DNA from: G965197555 sp965197555
GTDB taxonomy: Bacteria; Chloroflexota; Dehalococcoidia; Lucifugimonadales; UBA3495
Reading direction: 5' to 3'
NCBI GenBank assembly: GCA_965197555.1
Contig: OZ240213.1
Span: 1,612,001 to 1,676,000, forward strand
Length of the DNA: 64,000 nucleotides
Each line of letters opens with the position of its first letter. The stretch's first letter is position 1. Positions 33,140 to 42,328 of the stretch are shown in pieces. The translations under genes were made by a program, and so were the position numbers. The notes beneath the pieces are model-generated. The model worked only from the letters and a program-made list of their open reading frames with translations. It searched no databases and was not told the origin of the DNA.

Positions 33140-34687
33140 ATGAAGTATGACGTAATAGTAGTTGGAGCGGGGAACGCAGGCTGCGCCCTTGCTGCCCGCC
33201 TAGCCGAGGACCTCAACAGGTCAGTGCTGTTGCTGGAGGCCGGTCCCGACTATCCTGACTTTCAGCACCTGCCAGATGACCTTAAGTACAGCTATAGTCA
33301 AGCAGCCATGGCCGTAGACGCCCCTCACAACTGGTCTTTCGAGGGTATGCCAACCCGTCAGCAAACGAGACCCACACCGGTGGCCCGGGGCAAAGCGATG
33401 GGTGGCGGTAGCGCCATCAACGGAGCGGCGTTCTACAGGGGTGCCCCTGAGGACTTCGACGACTGGGCTTCCCGGGGCAACGACCTATGGTCCTTCCTGG
33501 AAGTATTGCCTTACTGGAGGAAGACGGAAACGGACCTGGATTTCCGGGACGATTTCCATGGGTCTGAGGGACCGGTTCCCGTCCGGCGGCACAAACGGGA
33601 GAGGTTTTTGCCATTCCAGGAGGCTTTTTACCGGTCCTGTCTTGACGTCGGCTTCCCAGAGCATCCGGACGTAAACCACCCCGAGTCCACAGGTGTGAGT
33701 CCAGTGGCGCTGAACAACGTCGACGGCGTTCGCATGAGCACTGCGTTGACCTACATCAACCCCGTCCGCCATCGACTCAATTTGACCATCAGAGCAAACG
33801 TATTTGTCACACGGGTTTTGTTCAGCGGCAACAGGGCCACCGCTGTACAGGTGGAGAGTGGCGGAGAAGAGTATGTGGTGGAGGGTCGAGAGATTGTCCT
33901 TAGCGCGGGCGCCATCAAGTCCGCCCACCTATTGATGCTGTCAGGAGTAGGCCCGCGGGACCAACTGGAGCGGTTTGCTATACCAGTGGTCCAGGAACTA
34001 CCGGGGGTGGGTAAGAACATGAAAGACCATCCTCAAGTAACGCTACTCCTCCAGGTGAAGGACGGGTTCCCCATGGACCCCGACGCCACCAGAAGAGAGT
34101 GTGTGCTGCAATACACGGCTTCCGGTTCCAACACGCGTAATGACATGTTGATAGGTCCTTCCTCCTTTGCCGTCCAGATGGGATCGGATCCGAGGGACCC
34201 CGTCGGAGTAAGCCTCAGTGCCGGCCTTTACAAGCCCTCGGGATCGGGGGAGTTGCGACTGTCCTCCTCAGATCCCCACGACCAGCCGGTCCTGCACTAC
34301 CGGTACTTTGAAGACCCCTGGGACCGTCAAAGGTTAAGAGAAGGGGTTCGTCTATGTGTGCGTTTGCTGGAGCATGAGGCCTACCGGGACATCGTCGCCG
34401 GACGCCTGTCGCCTACGGACGATGACTTGGCCACCGACGAGGCGTTGGACCGTTGGATTATCGAGTCCTTGAGCACTAGCAACACCCAGCACATGTCAGG
34501 CACCTGCAAGATGGGCCCGGCATCGGACGCAGGGGCGGTGGTGGACCAGTATTGCAGGGTACACGGCTTGGAAGGACTCAGGGTGGTGGACACCTCGATC
34601 ATGCCCGACATAGTGCGCACCGGCACCAGCGGCACCGCAATGATGATCGGCGAGCGGGCCGCCGACTTGTTCAAACAACAGTTGTAA
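33140..34687 (+). CDS. GMC family FAD-dependent oxidoreductase
   Basis: 515 residues related to choline and alcohol dehydrogenases. The FAD-binding motif is VVGAGNAGCALAARLAE with ending LLLEAG. GMC signature 1 region reads ARGKAMGGGSAINGAAFYRG and signature 2 reads LSAGAIKSAHLLMLSGVGP. The catalytic His is in NTQHMSGTCKMGP, with the second active-site stretch in TGTSGTAMMIGERAADL. It oxidises an alcohol; the substrate is unknown. The ATG at 33140 has GGAG 6 nt upstream; an alternative ATG is at 33116. Confidence 0.92.
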   Translation: MKYDVIVVGAGNAGCALAARLAEDLNRSVLLLEAGPDYPDFQHLPDDLKYSYSQAAMAVDAPHNWSFEGMPTRQQTRPTPVARGKAMGGGSAINGAAFYRGAPEDFDDWASRGNDLWSFLEVLPYWRKTETDLDFRDDFHGSEGPVPVRRHKRERFLPFQEAFYRSCLDVGFPEHPDVNHPESTGVSPVALNNVDGVRMSTALTYINPVRHRLNLTIRANVFVTRVLFSGNRATAVQVESGGEEYVVEGREIVLSAGAIKSAHLLMLSGVGPRDQLERFAIPVVQELPGVGKNMKDHPQVTLLLQVKDGFPMDPDATRRECVLQYTASGSNTRNDMLIGPSSFAVQMGSDPRDPVGVSLSAGLYKPSGSGELRLSSSDPHDQPVLHYRYFEDPWDRQRLREGVRLCVRLLEHEAYRDIVAGRLSPTDDDLATDEALDRWIIESLSTSNTQHMSGTCKMGPASDAGAVVDQYCRVHGLEGLRVVDTSIMPDIVRTGTSGTAMMIGERAADLFKQQL

Positions 34688-34915
34688 TGGATAGCTGCGC
34701 CCAAGAGTCTCCGTCTAAAGAGCATCGCTAGGTACCCATGGAGAGTTTGGGAGGCTAACCGGGCGCGATATGGTACCATTGGTTGGCCGGGGTCTGAACC
34801 GGCCTCACCCGGTAGATTTCAGAGTGACAATCTCTGGTTCAGGGCTAATTAAGGCGAGTGCTATACTTGCCGGATTCTTGACCACCGTGTAACCGGGACC
34901 GGCCAGGGAGTTGGA

Positions 34916-35503
34916 GTGGAGGAGAACAGGAACAGGGCGGGCGAGGTGGTGGAGGCCAACTCATCTTCCTTTGTGGCCCAGTGTTACCAACTGCACAATG
35001 CCCCCGCACTGGGGGCTCTGGTCTGCACCGATTCACCCCGCCTCTATGGTGTGGTCTGCCGGGTGGCAACCGAGCCGCTGGATCCAAGCCGGCCGGTGCT
35101 GGCCAGGGGTGAGCATGAGGCCACCGAAGAAGACCTCTTTGAGGCCAATCCCCAGTTGGAGCGGCTTCTCACCACCAGGTTCGATGCCCTGATCGTTGGC
35201 TACCGGAACGGAGAGACCAGCCGTCATGTCTTGCCTCCTCATCCTCCGAGGGTCCACGCTTTTGTCTACGCCTGTCTCCCAACCGACGTAGCCGAATTCG
35301 TAACCTCCCTAGGCTTTCTTGATCTGCTGCTCCGCTCCGGCATTCCCTTGGTTGACGAGATTGTTGCATCGTGCTTAAGGGGAGCCTCGACGGTATTCGC
35401 CGACGGCGATCACTTTCTCCTGCGCGCGGGTAGAGCGTTGGCCGAGGCGTTGATCGGCGATGCTCCCCGGCTCAGGTCTATACTGCAAAGGGTGCACGGA
35501 TGA
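34916..35503 (+). CDS. small HAS-barrel-like partner of the HerA ATPase
   Basis: 195 residues from a GTG following GGGAG. I do not recognise a catalytic motif. The N-terminal part (SFVAQCYQLHNAPALGALVCTDSPRLYGVVCRV) has the strand pattern of the HAS-barrel domain at the N-terminus of HerA-type ATPases; the C-terminal half is helical. It overlaps the ATPase gene by 4 nt (ATGA), so the two are made together. It is not NurA: no acidic nuclease motifs are visible. Confidence 0.65.
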   Translation: MEENRNRAGEVVEANSSSFVAQCYQLHNAPALGALVCTDSPRLYGVVCRVATEPLDPSRPVLARGEHEATEEDLFEANPQLERLLTTRFDALIVGYRNGETSRHVLPPHPPRVHAFVYACLPTDVAEFVTSLGFLDLLLRSGIPLVDEIVASCLRGASTVFADGDHFLLRAGRALAEALIGDAPRLRSILQRVHG

Positions 35504-37185
35504 CGGATGGGTTGAACAACGATAATGGCCATATCGCTGGCTGGGGGTCCTATCTAGGCTCCGTGGTGGATGGTTCCCTCACCCAAGGAGTGGAGGTGCG
35601 TTTGGACGGCGGCACCTCCGTGGAGAAAGTGAAGGTGGGTGGCTTTGTAACTATTCAGGGGAGCCAACACCGGTTTTTTGGCGTCGTTACCGACGTATCC
35701 TTGGGCACCACTGACCCGCGCTTGAAACACAGCCCTCCGCCCCCCGATGCCGATTTCCTATCTCGCGCGGTCCAAGGGACCCTGGCCTTTGGCAATGTGT
35801 CCGTGATGCCCAATCTGATCATGCCAATGGCCTTTGGGGATACCGAGGAACGACCGGTGGCCGCCAAGACCATCCCGGCCCACTTCTCTTCGGCCCACTC
35901 GGCTTCGGATGCGGACGTGGCCATGGTATTCGGTGGCGAGGACCAAGGGCATTTCTGGATCGGTAACCCCTTGGACATGGAAAGCAAAGTGTGCCTGGAC
36001 TTGGACGAGTTGGTGAAACGGTCCATTGGGGTATTCGGCAAAAGCGGGACCGGCAAGACTTTCTTGACCCGCTTGCTATTGGTCGGCATCCTGCAGAGCG
36101 GGCAAGCTTCCTCGCTGATTTTCGACATGCACAGCGAGTACGGCTGGAGCGGACAAGACACCGACCGCAACCGCTCCGTTAAAGGTTTGAAACAGCTATT
36201 TTCGTCCCAAGTCTCCACATTTACCCTGGATGAGGAGAACGCGCGACGCCGTCAGGTAACCCCCGACGAGGTGGTCCGTATCGGATATGGCGAGATCGAG
36301 CCTGAGGACGTGGAGTTGCTTCGGGAGACCCTGAATCTATCTGAAGTAGCGGCGGCCGCTGCCTATAACCTGGAGCAGAAGTTTGGACCCGGCCGATGGC
36401 TGCAACAGTTCCTGGAATTGGAGGGCCGCGATGCGGTCTTTGAATTGGCAGCAGAAATCCAGGTCCAGCCCCACGCCTTGGGGGCTTTGTACAATCGCTT
36501 GAGTCGCCTGAAACGGTTTGGGTTTTTCGCCTCGGGAAACGGCAATGATACCGCCAACAGGATTATTGAGCACCTCGAGAGAGGAAAGCACATCGTCCTG
36601 GAATTCGGGCGCTACGGCAGTGACCTGACCGCCTACATTCTGGTGAGCAACCTGCTGTCCCGCCGTATCCACAACCGCTATGTAGCCCTCAAGGAAGCCG
36701 CGGAAGGAGGGAGCGGCCGGGACCCCCGGCCGGTGGTCATTGTCATCGAAGAAGCCCACAAATTCCTCAGTCCTTCCATCGCCTCCCAGACCATCTTCGG
36801 CACCATCGCCAGGGAGTTGAGGAAGTACAATGTTACTCTAATGGTGATCGACCAGCGTCCCAGCGTCATCGACACCGAAGTCATGAGCCAAATTGGCACT
36901 AGATTGACCTGTTTGCTGGACAACGAGCGGGACGTCGACGCGGTGCTTTCCGGCGCCCCCGGAGGGAGGCAGCTCCGAGGAGTGCTGGCGCGACTGGACC
37001 CCAAGCAGCAGGCGCTGATCTTCGGCCACGCGCTGCCTATGCCGGTGGTGGTGCGGACCAGGGAATATGGCTCTTCCGCATCGTATCAGGAGCTAGTAAA
37101 TGGGGCTAGGCACCAAGCATCCCGGCAGATCGGGGAGTCCTCGGAGCAGCGCTTGGAGCGGGAGATCGCTGAGTTATTCGAGTAA
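35500..37185 (+). CDS. herA: HerA-type FtsK-superfamily DNA-translocating ATPase
   Basis: 561 residues. The N-terminal HAS barrel (residues about 12-75: WGSYLGSVVDGSLTQGVEVRL and VGGFVTIQGSQHRFFGVVTDV) precedes the RecA-like motor with Walker A GVFGKSGTGKTFLTRLLL and Walker B VVIVIEEAHKFL, then a sensor region IDQRPS and an Arg-finger-like stretch. HerA forms a hexamer that pumps DNA for end resection, normally with the nuclease NurA, or serves in defence islands. Here only the 195-residue neighbour accompanies it. Confidence 0.9.
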   Translation: MTDGLNNDNGHIAGWGSYLGSVVDGSLTQGVEVRLDGGTSVEKVKVGGFVTIQGSQHRFFGVVTDVSLGTTDPRLKHSPPPPDADFLSRAVQGTLAFGNVSVMPNLIMPMAFGDTEERPVAAKTIPAHFSSAHSASDADVAMVFGGEDQGHFWIGNPLDMESKVCLDLDELVKRSIGVFGKSGTGKTFLTRLLLVGILQSGQASSLIFDMHSEYGWSGQDTDRNRSVKGLKQLFSSQVSTFTLDEENARRRQVTPDEVVRIGYGEIEPEDVELLRETLNLSEVAAAAAYNLEQKFGPGRWLQQFLELEGRDAVFELAAEIQVQPHALGALYNRLSRLKRFGFFASGNGNDTANRIIEHLERGKHIVLEFGRYGSDLTAYILVSNLLSRRIHNRYVALKEAAEGGSGRDPRPVVIVIEEAHKFLSPSIASQTIFGTIARELRKYNVTLMVIDQRPSVIDTEVMSQIGTRLTCLLDNERDVDAVLSGAPGGRQLRGVLARLDPKQQALIFGHALPMPVVVRTREYGSSASYQELVNGARHQASRQIGESSEQRLEREIAELFE

Positions 37186-37201
37186 TATCCCTCACCAAAG
37201 C

Positions 37202-37207
37202 TATAAT
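37202..37207 (+). promoter_or_regulatory. -10 element of the hydroxyacid dehydrogenase gene
   Basis: Perfect TATAAT 17 nt after the herA stop; start of transcription near 37214 gives a leader of about 27 nt containing AGGAGGAGG. Confidence 0.5.
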
Positions 37208-37240
37208 GCGGTGCTAAGCACTATGGCAGGAGGAGGACCC

Positions 37241-38209
37241 ATGGCCGCTAAAGTCGCGTTTTTGTCTACCACCAGGGAGCGGGCTGAATTCATGATAAGC
37301 CAGGCCCCAGAGGACCTGGTGGTGGTTTTCGTAGACCAGAACCTGGAGGACGGGGAGAAAGCTCCCCTGTGCCGAGACGCCGACGCCATCATTACCCTTC
37401 CCGCGGATGTTTCGGTGGACCTGCTCAAGCAATGCCCCAACGTCAAGCTGGTCCAGACCTTGAGCGCCGGTTATGACCGCTTGGACCTGGAAGCCATCGG
37501 GGAGATGGGCATCCCGGTCGCCAACAACGGCGGGGCCAACGCCATTGCTGTGGCTGAGCACACCGTGGCGTTGATGATATCCGTGGGCAAGCGCCTGATG
37601 CTCCAGTGGGACATCGCCGCCAAGCAACGCCGCTGGAGGGGTGGCTTGATGGCCCTGGACCTGTTCGAGGTCACCGACAAAACGGTCGGCATTGTGGGGC
37701 TGGGGCGAATTGGCAAGCAAGTGGCCCAACGTCTCAAGGGATTCAACACCCGTACTCTGTACTACGACATTATTGAGATCCCGCCGGGTATTCAAAATGA
37801 GCTAAACGCTCAGCCGATAGAGTTCGACGACCTGCTCCGAGAATCGGACATCGTGACGTTGCACGTTCCTTTGACCCGGCGCACCCGAGGAATGATCTCC
37901 GACCGGGAGTTGGGCTTGATGAAGCCCACGGCGTTCCTGATCAACTGCTGCCGGGGCCCGGTGGTGGATGAGAAGGCTCTCCACCGGGCTTTGACCGACG
38001 GCAACATCGCCGCCGCTGGGCTGGATGTGCTGGAGGAAGAGCCTACGCCTGAGGACAATCCCTTGTTCGGGCTGGAGAACGCGGTCATAACGCCCCATAT
38101 GGCGGGCATGAGCCAGGAGACCAACCTCCGCGCCGCCGAGTTCGCCTACGCCAACATCAAACGGGTCCTGTCCGGCGAGGCGCCGGAATCCCTGGTCTTC
38201 CCGGAGTAG
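37241..38209 (+). CDS. D-2-hydroxyacid dehydrogenase
   Basis: 322 residues from the ATG at 37241 behind AGGAGGAGG; longer frames overlap herA. The NAD-binding motif is VGIVGLGRIGKQVAQRL. The catalytic Arg is in LVQTLSAGYDRLD or INCCRGPVVDE, the Glu in LDVLEEEP, and the His in VITPHMAG. The family interconverts 2-keto and D-2-hydroxy acids (glycerate, phosphoglycerate, lactate types); which one cannot be said. Confidence 0.93.
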   Translation: MAAKVAFLSTTRERAEFMISQAPEDLVVVFVDQNLEDGEKAPLCRDADAIITLPADVSVDLLKQCPNVKLVQTLSAGYDRLDLEAIGEMGIPVANNGGANAIAVAEHTVALMISVGKRLMLQWDIAAKQRRWRGGLMALDLFEVTDKTVGIVGLGRIGKQVAQRLKGFNTRTLYYDIIEIPPGIQNELNAQPIEFDDLLRESDIVTLHVPLTRRTRGMISDRELGLMKPTAFLINCCRGPVVDEKALHRALTDGNIAAAGLDVLEEEPTPEDNPLFGLENAVITPHMAGMSQETNLRAAEFAYANIKRVLSGEAPESLVFPE

Positions 38210-38414
38210 CGCGAGGCCAGACAGGCGGGCCGCTGGTCTTTGCTGGAGCTGGCTCCAACTTAACACCTTCGGCGGGACAAACATTCCATCGAAGACCGGC
38301 GCGTTTGAATCGTTGATCCGAATGTTGCCTTACCGCTGCGCAGGTGTGGTGCGCGGTGGAATCCAGCTAGTCCATCGGCCTTCGTTAACCATTGATCTAG
38401 AGGGGAATTTTGTC

Positions 38415-40346
38415 ATGCCTGAAGTAACCACGTATGGTTCGTGGAAGTCTCCAATCACTCCGGAGTTGATCGTTACCAGCGGTATCGCCTTGGGGCAGAT
38501 CGCGCTGGATGGAGACGATATCTACTGGATCGAAGGACGACCTCAAGAGGGTGGACGTAACGTGATCGTGCGCTGGACCCCCGACGGCGCTACGATGGAT
38601 TTGACTCCGCCGCCATTCAACGTCCGGACCCGGGTTCACGAATACGGGGGTGGGGCGTTCGCTGTCGCCGACGGAGTGGTCTACTTCTCCAACTTCTCCG
38701 ACCAGAGGATGTACTGCCAGGAACCCGGCGAGGGGCCACAGCCCATCACGCCGGAAGGAGACTTGAGATACGCCGATGGCGTCGTTGACCGGGAGGGGTC
38801 CCTCATGTACTGCGTTCGTGAGGACCATACCGTTTCCGGCAGAGAGCCGGTCAATACTTTGGTGAGCCTACCGCTGCACGCCGAAGGCACAACGAAGACA
38901 TTGGCCGAGGGCTACGACTTCTACTCGTCACCGCGGTTGAGTCCTGACGGGTCCAGACTGGCCTGGCTGTCCTGGAACCACCCGAATATGCCCTGGGACG
39001 GCACTGAGTTGTGGGTCGCCAGCCTGGAGCCGGATCGAGCGTTGGGTAGGAGGACCCTGGTAGCGGGCGGCCCCCAAGAGTCAATCTTCCAGCCCGAATG
39101 GTCCCCCTCGGGCGAGCTGTATTTCGTCAGCGATCGTGGAGGTTGGTGGAACATCTACCATTGGCGGGACGCTCATGTCGTGCCTGTCAACCTTAAACCT
39201 GCAGAATTCGGTAAGCCCATGTGGATGCTTGGCGCGACAGCTTATGGCTTCGCCACCCAGACCCAGATTATTTGCTCGTATGCCCAGCAGGGGAGGTGGA
39301 GTCTTGCTGCCCTGGATACCGAAAGCGGGAATATAGAGCCTCTCGAAATCCCTTATTCGGAGATGGGGAGGGGCGACATGAAAGTTTCACCTGACAAGGT
39401 TGTGTTCGAGGCGGGCTCCCCAACCAGTCCCGTGACGCTGCTTGAATTGTCCCTGACGACCGGGCATATCAACGTGTTGCGCAAGTCCAGCGACCTTGAC
39501 GTCGATGAGGGTTACTTGTCACTGCCGGATTCCTTGGAGTTTCCCACCGGCGATGGCCAGTCAGCCTTCGGTTTTCACTATGCACCCAGAAACCAGGACC
39601 ACGTCGGCCCACCCGAAGAGAAACCTCCATTGCTGGTCAAGACCCATGGTGGGCCCACCGGAGCCGCCTCCAGCAACCTGGCATTAGAAATCCAATACTG
39701 GACCAGCAGGGGCATTGCTGTATTGGACGTAAACTACCGGGGAAGCACTGGTTACGGAAGAGGGTACCGAGAGTTGTTGAAGGGCCGGTGGGGCATCGTC
39801 GACCTGGACGACGCGGTCAACGGGGCCCTTTACCTGGCTGAAAAGGGGTTGGTTGATAGTAACAGGCTGGCCATCGATGGCGGTAGCGCTGGAGGCTACA
39901 CCACGTTGGCGGCCATCACCTTCCGCGATGTCTTCAGTGCGGGCGCCAGCTACTATGGAATCAGCGATCTGGAGGCTCTGGCTCTGGACACCCACAAGTT
40001 CGAATCGCGTTACCTCGATGGACTAGTGGGACCTTACCCGGAGGAGAAAGAGCTTTATGTCCAACGTTCTCCTTTGCATCACACTCACCTGCTGGCGTGT
40101 CCCCTGATCCTGTTCCAGGGCTTGGAAGATAAGATCGTTCCGCCAGATCAGGCGGAGCGAATGTTCCAGGCCGTAAAGGCCAAAGGCCTGCCAACAAGCT
40201 ACTTGGCCTTTGAGGGAGAGCAACACGGTTTCCGGCGGGCCGAGACCATCAAACGCTGCTTGGAAGCCGAGCTCTACTTCTACTCCAGGGTATTTGGCTT
40301 TGAACTAGCTTACCCGGTGGAAGAAATACCCATCCAGAACCTGTAA
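38415..40346 (+). CDS. S9 family prolyl oligopeptidase
   Basis: 643 residues from the ATG at 38415, where MPEVTTYGSWKSPITPE starts the usual dipeptidyl-peptidase-like N-terminus; a longer frame to 38313 is less family-like. A beta-propeller region (residues about 30-360) precedes an alpha/beta hydrolase domain with nucleophile DGGSAGGYTTLA, Asp in GLEDKIVPPDQ and His in GEQHGFRRAE. NYRGSTGYGRGYRELL is a family signature. No signal peptide is seen, so it should act on short peptides in the cytoplasm. Confidence 0.94.
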   Translation: MPEVTTYGSWKSPITPELIVTSGIALGQIALDGDDIYWIEGRPQEGGRNVIVRWTPDGATMDLTPPPFNVRTRVHEYGGGAFAVADGVVYFSNFSDQRMYCQEPGEGPQPITPEGDLRYADGVVDREGSLMYCVREDHTVSGREPVNTLVSLPLHAEGTTKTLAEGYDFYSSPRLSPDGSRLAWLSWNHPNMPWDGTELWVASLEPDRALGRRTLVAGGPQESIFQPEWSPSGELYFVSDRGGWWNIYHWRDAHVVPVNLKPAEFGKPMWMLGATAYGFATQTQIICSYAQQGRWSLAALDTESGNIEPLEIPYSEMGRGDMKVSPDKVVFEAGSPTSPVTLLELSLTTGHINVLRKSSDLDVDEGYLSLPDSLEFPTGDGQSAFGFHYAPRNQDHVGPPEEKPPLLVKTHGGPTGAASSNLALEIQYWTSRGIAVLDVNYRGSTGYGRGYRELLKGRWGIVDLDDAVNGALYLAEKGLVDSNRLAIDGGSAGGYTTLAAITFRDVFSAGASYYGISDLEALALDTHKFESRYLDGLVGPYPEEKELYVQRSPLHHTHLLACPLILFQGLEDKIVPPDQAERMFQAVKAKGLPTSYLAFEGEQHGFRRAETIKRCLEAELYFYSRVFGFELAYPVEEIPIQNL

Positions 40347-40637
40347 TCATGACAGCGGCTCCCGACGGCATTACCCCGCTGGAGGTCCGGGACCGGGTTA
40401 GGGACTGGCCGGTTCCTCCAGGCGAGGGCAACCTCTCGCCTAAAATGGAGGACTCCCTTGACACCCGGCCTAGGAGTTCTGGGGTGATTGAGCTTGACCA
40501 GTGGGGATTCACGCAGGACCAATCGGAGTTTGGAAACGAGAGTTTCAGGGGCTGGGGCAGTAACTAAGTAGCCGACACCGGGGAAGTGGGAGCGACGGCG
40601 GCGTAGATACGAAAGAGATGAAGCGTGGCCCGTTGGA
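40347..40637. other. intergenic gap between the S9 peptidase and fur
   Basis: No convincing gene. A hairpin GGCGAG/CTCGCC is present near 40421-40440. A 72-codon plus-strand frame starting at 40349 has no ribosome-binding site and no family resemblance. Confidence 0.4.
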
Positions 40638-41090
40638 TCAGCAGGGGTTGCTCACTTGGGGACGGCGGGTTGCGGCGCAGCCCGAGCACCATCCGTAGAA
40701 ATCAACCCGCTGGGCGGCCACTTCAAACTCCGACTGGGCTTCCAAGGACGACCGGAGTTCCGTGACCATTTCCTGGCCTACGTCGGCATCCAGCACCGAT
40801 CCGCAACCGATGCAGACAAGATTGACGTGGGGTTCCAGGTTCGCGTCATATCGAGATTGGCGCTGGAAAGGCAGCTCCCGTACTATGGCTGCCCTCTCCA
40901 GCAGATTGAGGGTCGAGTATACCGTGGCCATGGTCACGTAGGGAAAGAAGTCCTTTACTCGCTCGTATATTTCTTTCACCGATGGATGGTCCGCCGAGTT
41001 GGCGACCACCTCGGCAATGGCGAGGCGCTGGGGGGTCAACCGGATGCCCAACTCCTTAAGTTTAGCCGTTAGCTCCTTCTGAGTGGTCAT
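40638..41090 (-). CDS. Fur family metal- or peroxide-responsive repressor
   Basis: 150 residues. The winged helix (KELGIRLTPQRLAIAEVVANSADHPSVKEIYERV, TVYSTLNLLERAAIV) and the dimerisation domain with two CxxC zinc sites (HVNLVCIGCGSVLD and YGWCSGC) are typical. The sequence resembles PerR at the recognition helix (MATVYSTLNLL), but metal-site residues do not decide between Fur, PerR and Zur. Just upstream of its start lie two identical 40-bp tandem repeats. Confidence 0.92.
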   Translation of the reverse strand: MTTQKELTAKLKELGIRLTPQRLAIAEVVANSADHPSVKEIYERVKDFFPYVTMATVYSTLNLLERAAIVRELPFQRQSRYDANLEPHVNLVCIGCGSVLDADVGQEMVTELRSSLEAQSEFEVAAQRVDFYGWCSGCAATRRPQVSNPC

Positions 41091-41102
41091 AACCCCACCC
41101 CC

Positions 41103-41182
41103 CCTACAGCCGGAGTTTGAGACTGCTTGTCTTTGGTTTCATCCTACAGCCGGAGTTTGAGACTGCTTGTCTTTGGTTTCAT
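41103..41182. repeat. two perfect 40-bp tandem repeats upstream of the fur-family gene
   Basis: Units 41103-41142 and 41143-41182 are identical (core TTTGAGACTGCTTGTCTTTGG). They fill almost the whole gap between the NHL gene stop and the fur-family start, in the position of its promoter. The repeat may be a duplicated operator or promoter piece, or a recent replication slip. Confidence 0.9.
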
Positions 41183-41191
41183 CGTCCGCTG

Positions 41192-42217
41192 TTATAGCCG
41201 TCCGCCAAAGAACCAGGCGGCCTGCTTTTGGTACACTTGGATACGAGATCGGGCCGACTCTACCACGAAGATCCTGTCTTGATCGTCCACCTCGACCGCG
41301 ATAGGTCCCCAGAGGTCCTTCTCCCTTTCCAAGCCTTGGGCTATCTCTCTCTCATTCCACATTTCGCCATTGGCGTCCAGCTTCTCTTTCCCCCACTTGG
41401 ATATTGTCCCATCGCCCGTCATCTTGGCGATGAACTCGCCGTCGTCGCCGAAAACCTGCAAGCGGTCGTTGCCCCAATCAGCCACGTAGACTAATCCAGC
41501 CCGGTCGACAGCGACCCCCGTTGGCCGGTTTAGCTCACCGTCACCGCTGCCCGAGGTTCCTAGCTTCATCAAGAACTGACCGTCGGCAGTGAACTTCTGG
41601 ATGCGGTCGTTGCGCCAGTCCGCGACATATACATCGCCGTTCCCGTCGATATCGATGCCCCAGGGGAGATTAAACTCACCATCCCCACTGCCCGCGGCAC
41701 CCCATTTGGAGAGGAACCGGCCGTCTTTGGTGAATTTCTGGATACGATTGTTTACGCTGTCCACCAGAAGGACGTTGTTGTCTTGGTCGAAGGCCAGCCC
41801 TGAAGGACGGTCGATCTCGCCGTCGGCGTGGCCCGGGGTTCCCCACTTGCCAATCCACTCACCGTCTTTGTCAAACATGGATATGCGGTTTAGCCACTCA
41901 TCGGCCACATAGACGTTATCATCTTGGTCCAAAGCAATCGATGTGGGCCAGATCAAAGAACCATCGGCTGCGGAAGCCTCGGCTTCTCCAGCGATGGTAA
42001 CGCCGCGAGCGAACTCACCAATGTATTCTTCGCCAACGGTGCAGATGGTGACTCGTTTACCATCAGGTCGGTACTCGTACGATCTGCTCACGACGTACAT
42101 CACGTCATCGCTACGGCGGGCCATCGCCACCGGATTCCGAAACCCCGGGCCGGAGAATTCTGCGCGCCCAATGGTGTGGCTGAATTGGAACGCTGTCCTC
42201 ACCGCTTGCGTAGTCAT
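41192..42217 (-). CDS. NHL-repeat beta-propeller protein
   Basis: 341 residues with five to six NHL blades, for example RPSGLAFDQDNNVLLVDSVNNRIQKF, LPWGIDIDGNGDVYVADWRNDRIQKF and RPTGVAVDRAGLVYVADWGNDRLQVF. Such propellers bind ligands or act as lyases in some cases (peptidyl-amidating type); no catalytic residues can be picked out. There is no signal peptide. It is upstream of the fur-family gene on the same strand. Confidence 0.88.
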   Translation of the reverse strand: MTTQAVRTAFQFSHTIGRAEFSGPGFRNPVAMARRSDDVMYVVSRSYEYRPDGKRVTICTVGEEYIGEFARGVTIAGEAEASAADGSLIWPTSIALDQDDNVYVADEWLNRISMFDKDGEWIGKWGTPGHADGEIDRPSGLAFDQDNNVLLVDSVNNRIQKFTKDGRFLSKWGAAGSGDGEFNLPWGIDIDGNGDVYVADWRNDRIQKFTADGQFLMKLGTSGSGDGELNRPTGVAVDRAGLVYVADWGNDRLQVFGDDGEFIAKMTGDGTISKWGKEKLDANGEMWNEREIAQGLEREKDLWGPIAVEVDDQDRIFVVESARSRIQVYQKQAAWFFGGRL

Positions 42218-42272
42218 AATAACCTCACGGTCGTCGATGGTTGATGATGATTAGCCCTTCAGCCAAATGGAC

Positions 42273-42304
42273 TTAAAATCCTCTCCCCTGTTGATGGGGG
42301 AGAG
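42273..42304 (-). terminator. terminator between DUF1501 and NHL genes
   Basis: On the minus strand CTCTCCCC - 8-nt loop - GGGGAGAG is followed by GATTTTAA. It lies 25 nt after the DUF1501 stop and would separate it from the NHL gene. Confidence 0.6.
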
Positions 42305-42328
42305 CTAGAGGTCAGAGGCGTCCGACTC

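Noticed and set aside
34770..34860. Possible tRNA (GGTTCAGGG looks like part of a T arm)
   Set aside because: No acceptor stem or anticodon arm can be drawn around it.
34916..35503. NurA nuclease as the HerA partner
   Set aside because: The protein is short and shows none of the acidic nuclease motifs of NurA.
40349..40567. 72-codon plus-strand ORF after the S9 peptidase
   Set aside because: No ribosome-binding site, no family features, and it lies over a GC-rich hairpin region; likely chance.
41103..41182. CRISPR array
   Set aside because: Only two directly abutting copies with no spacers and no cas genes.
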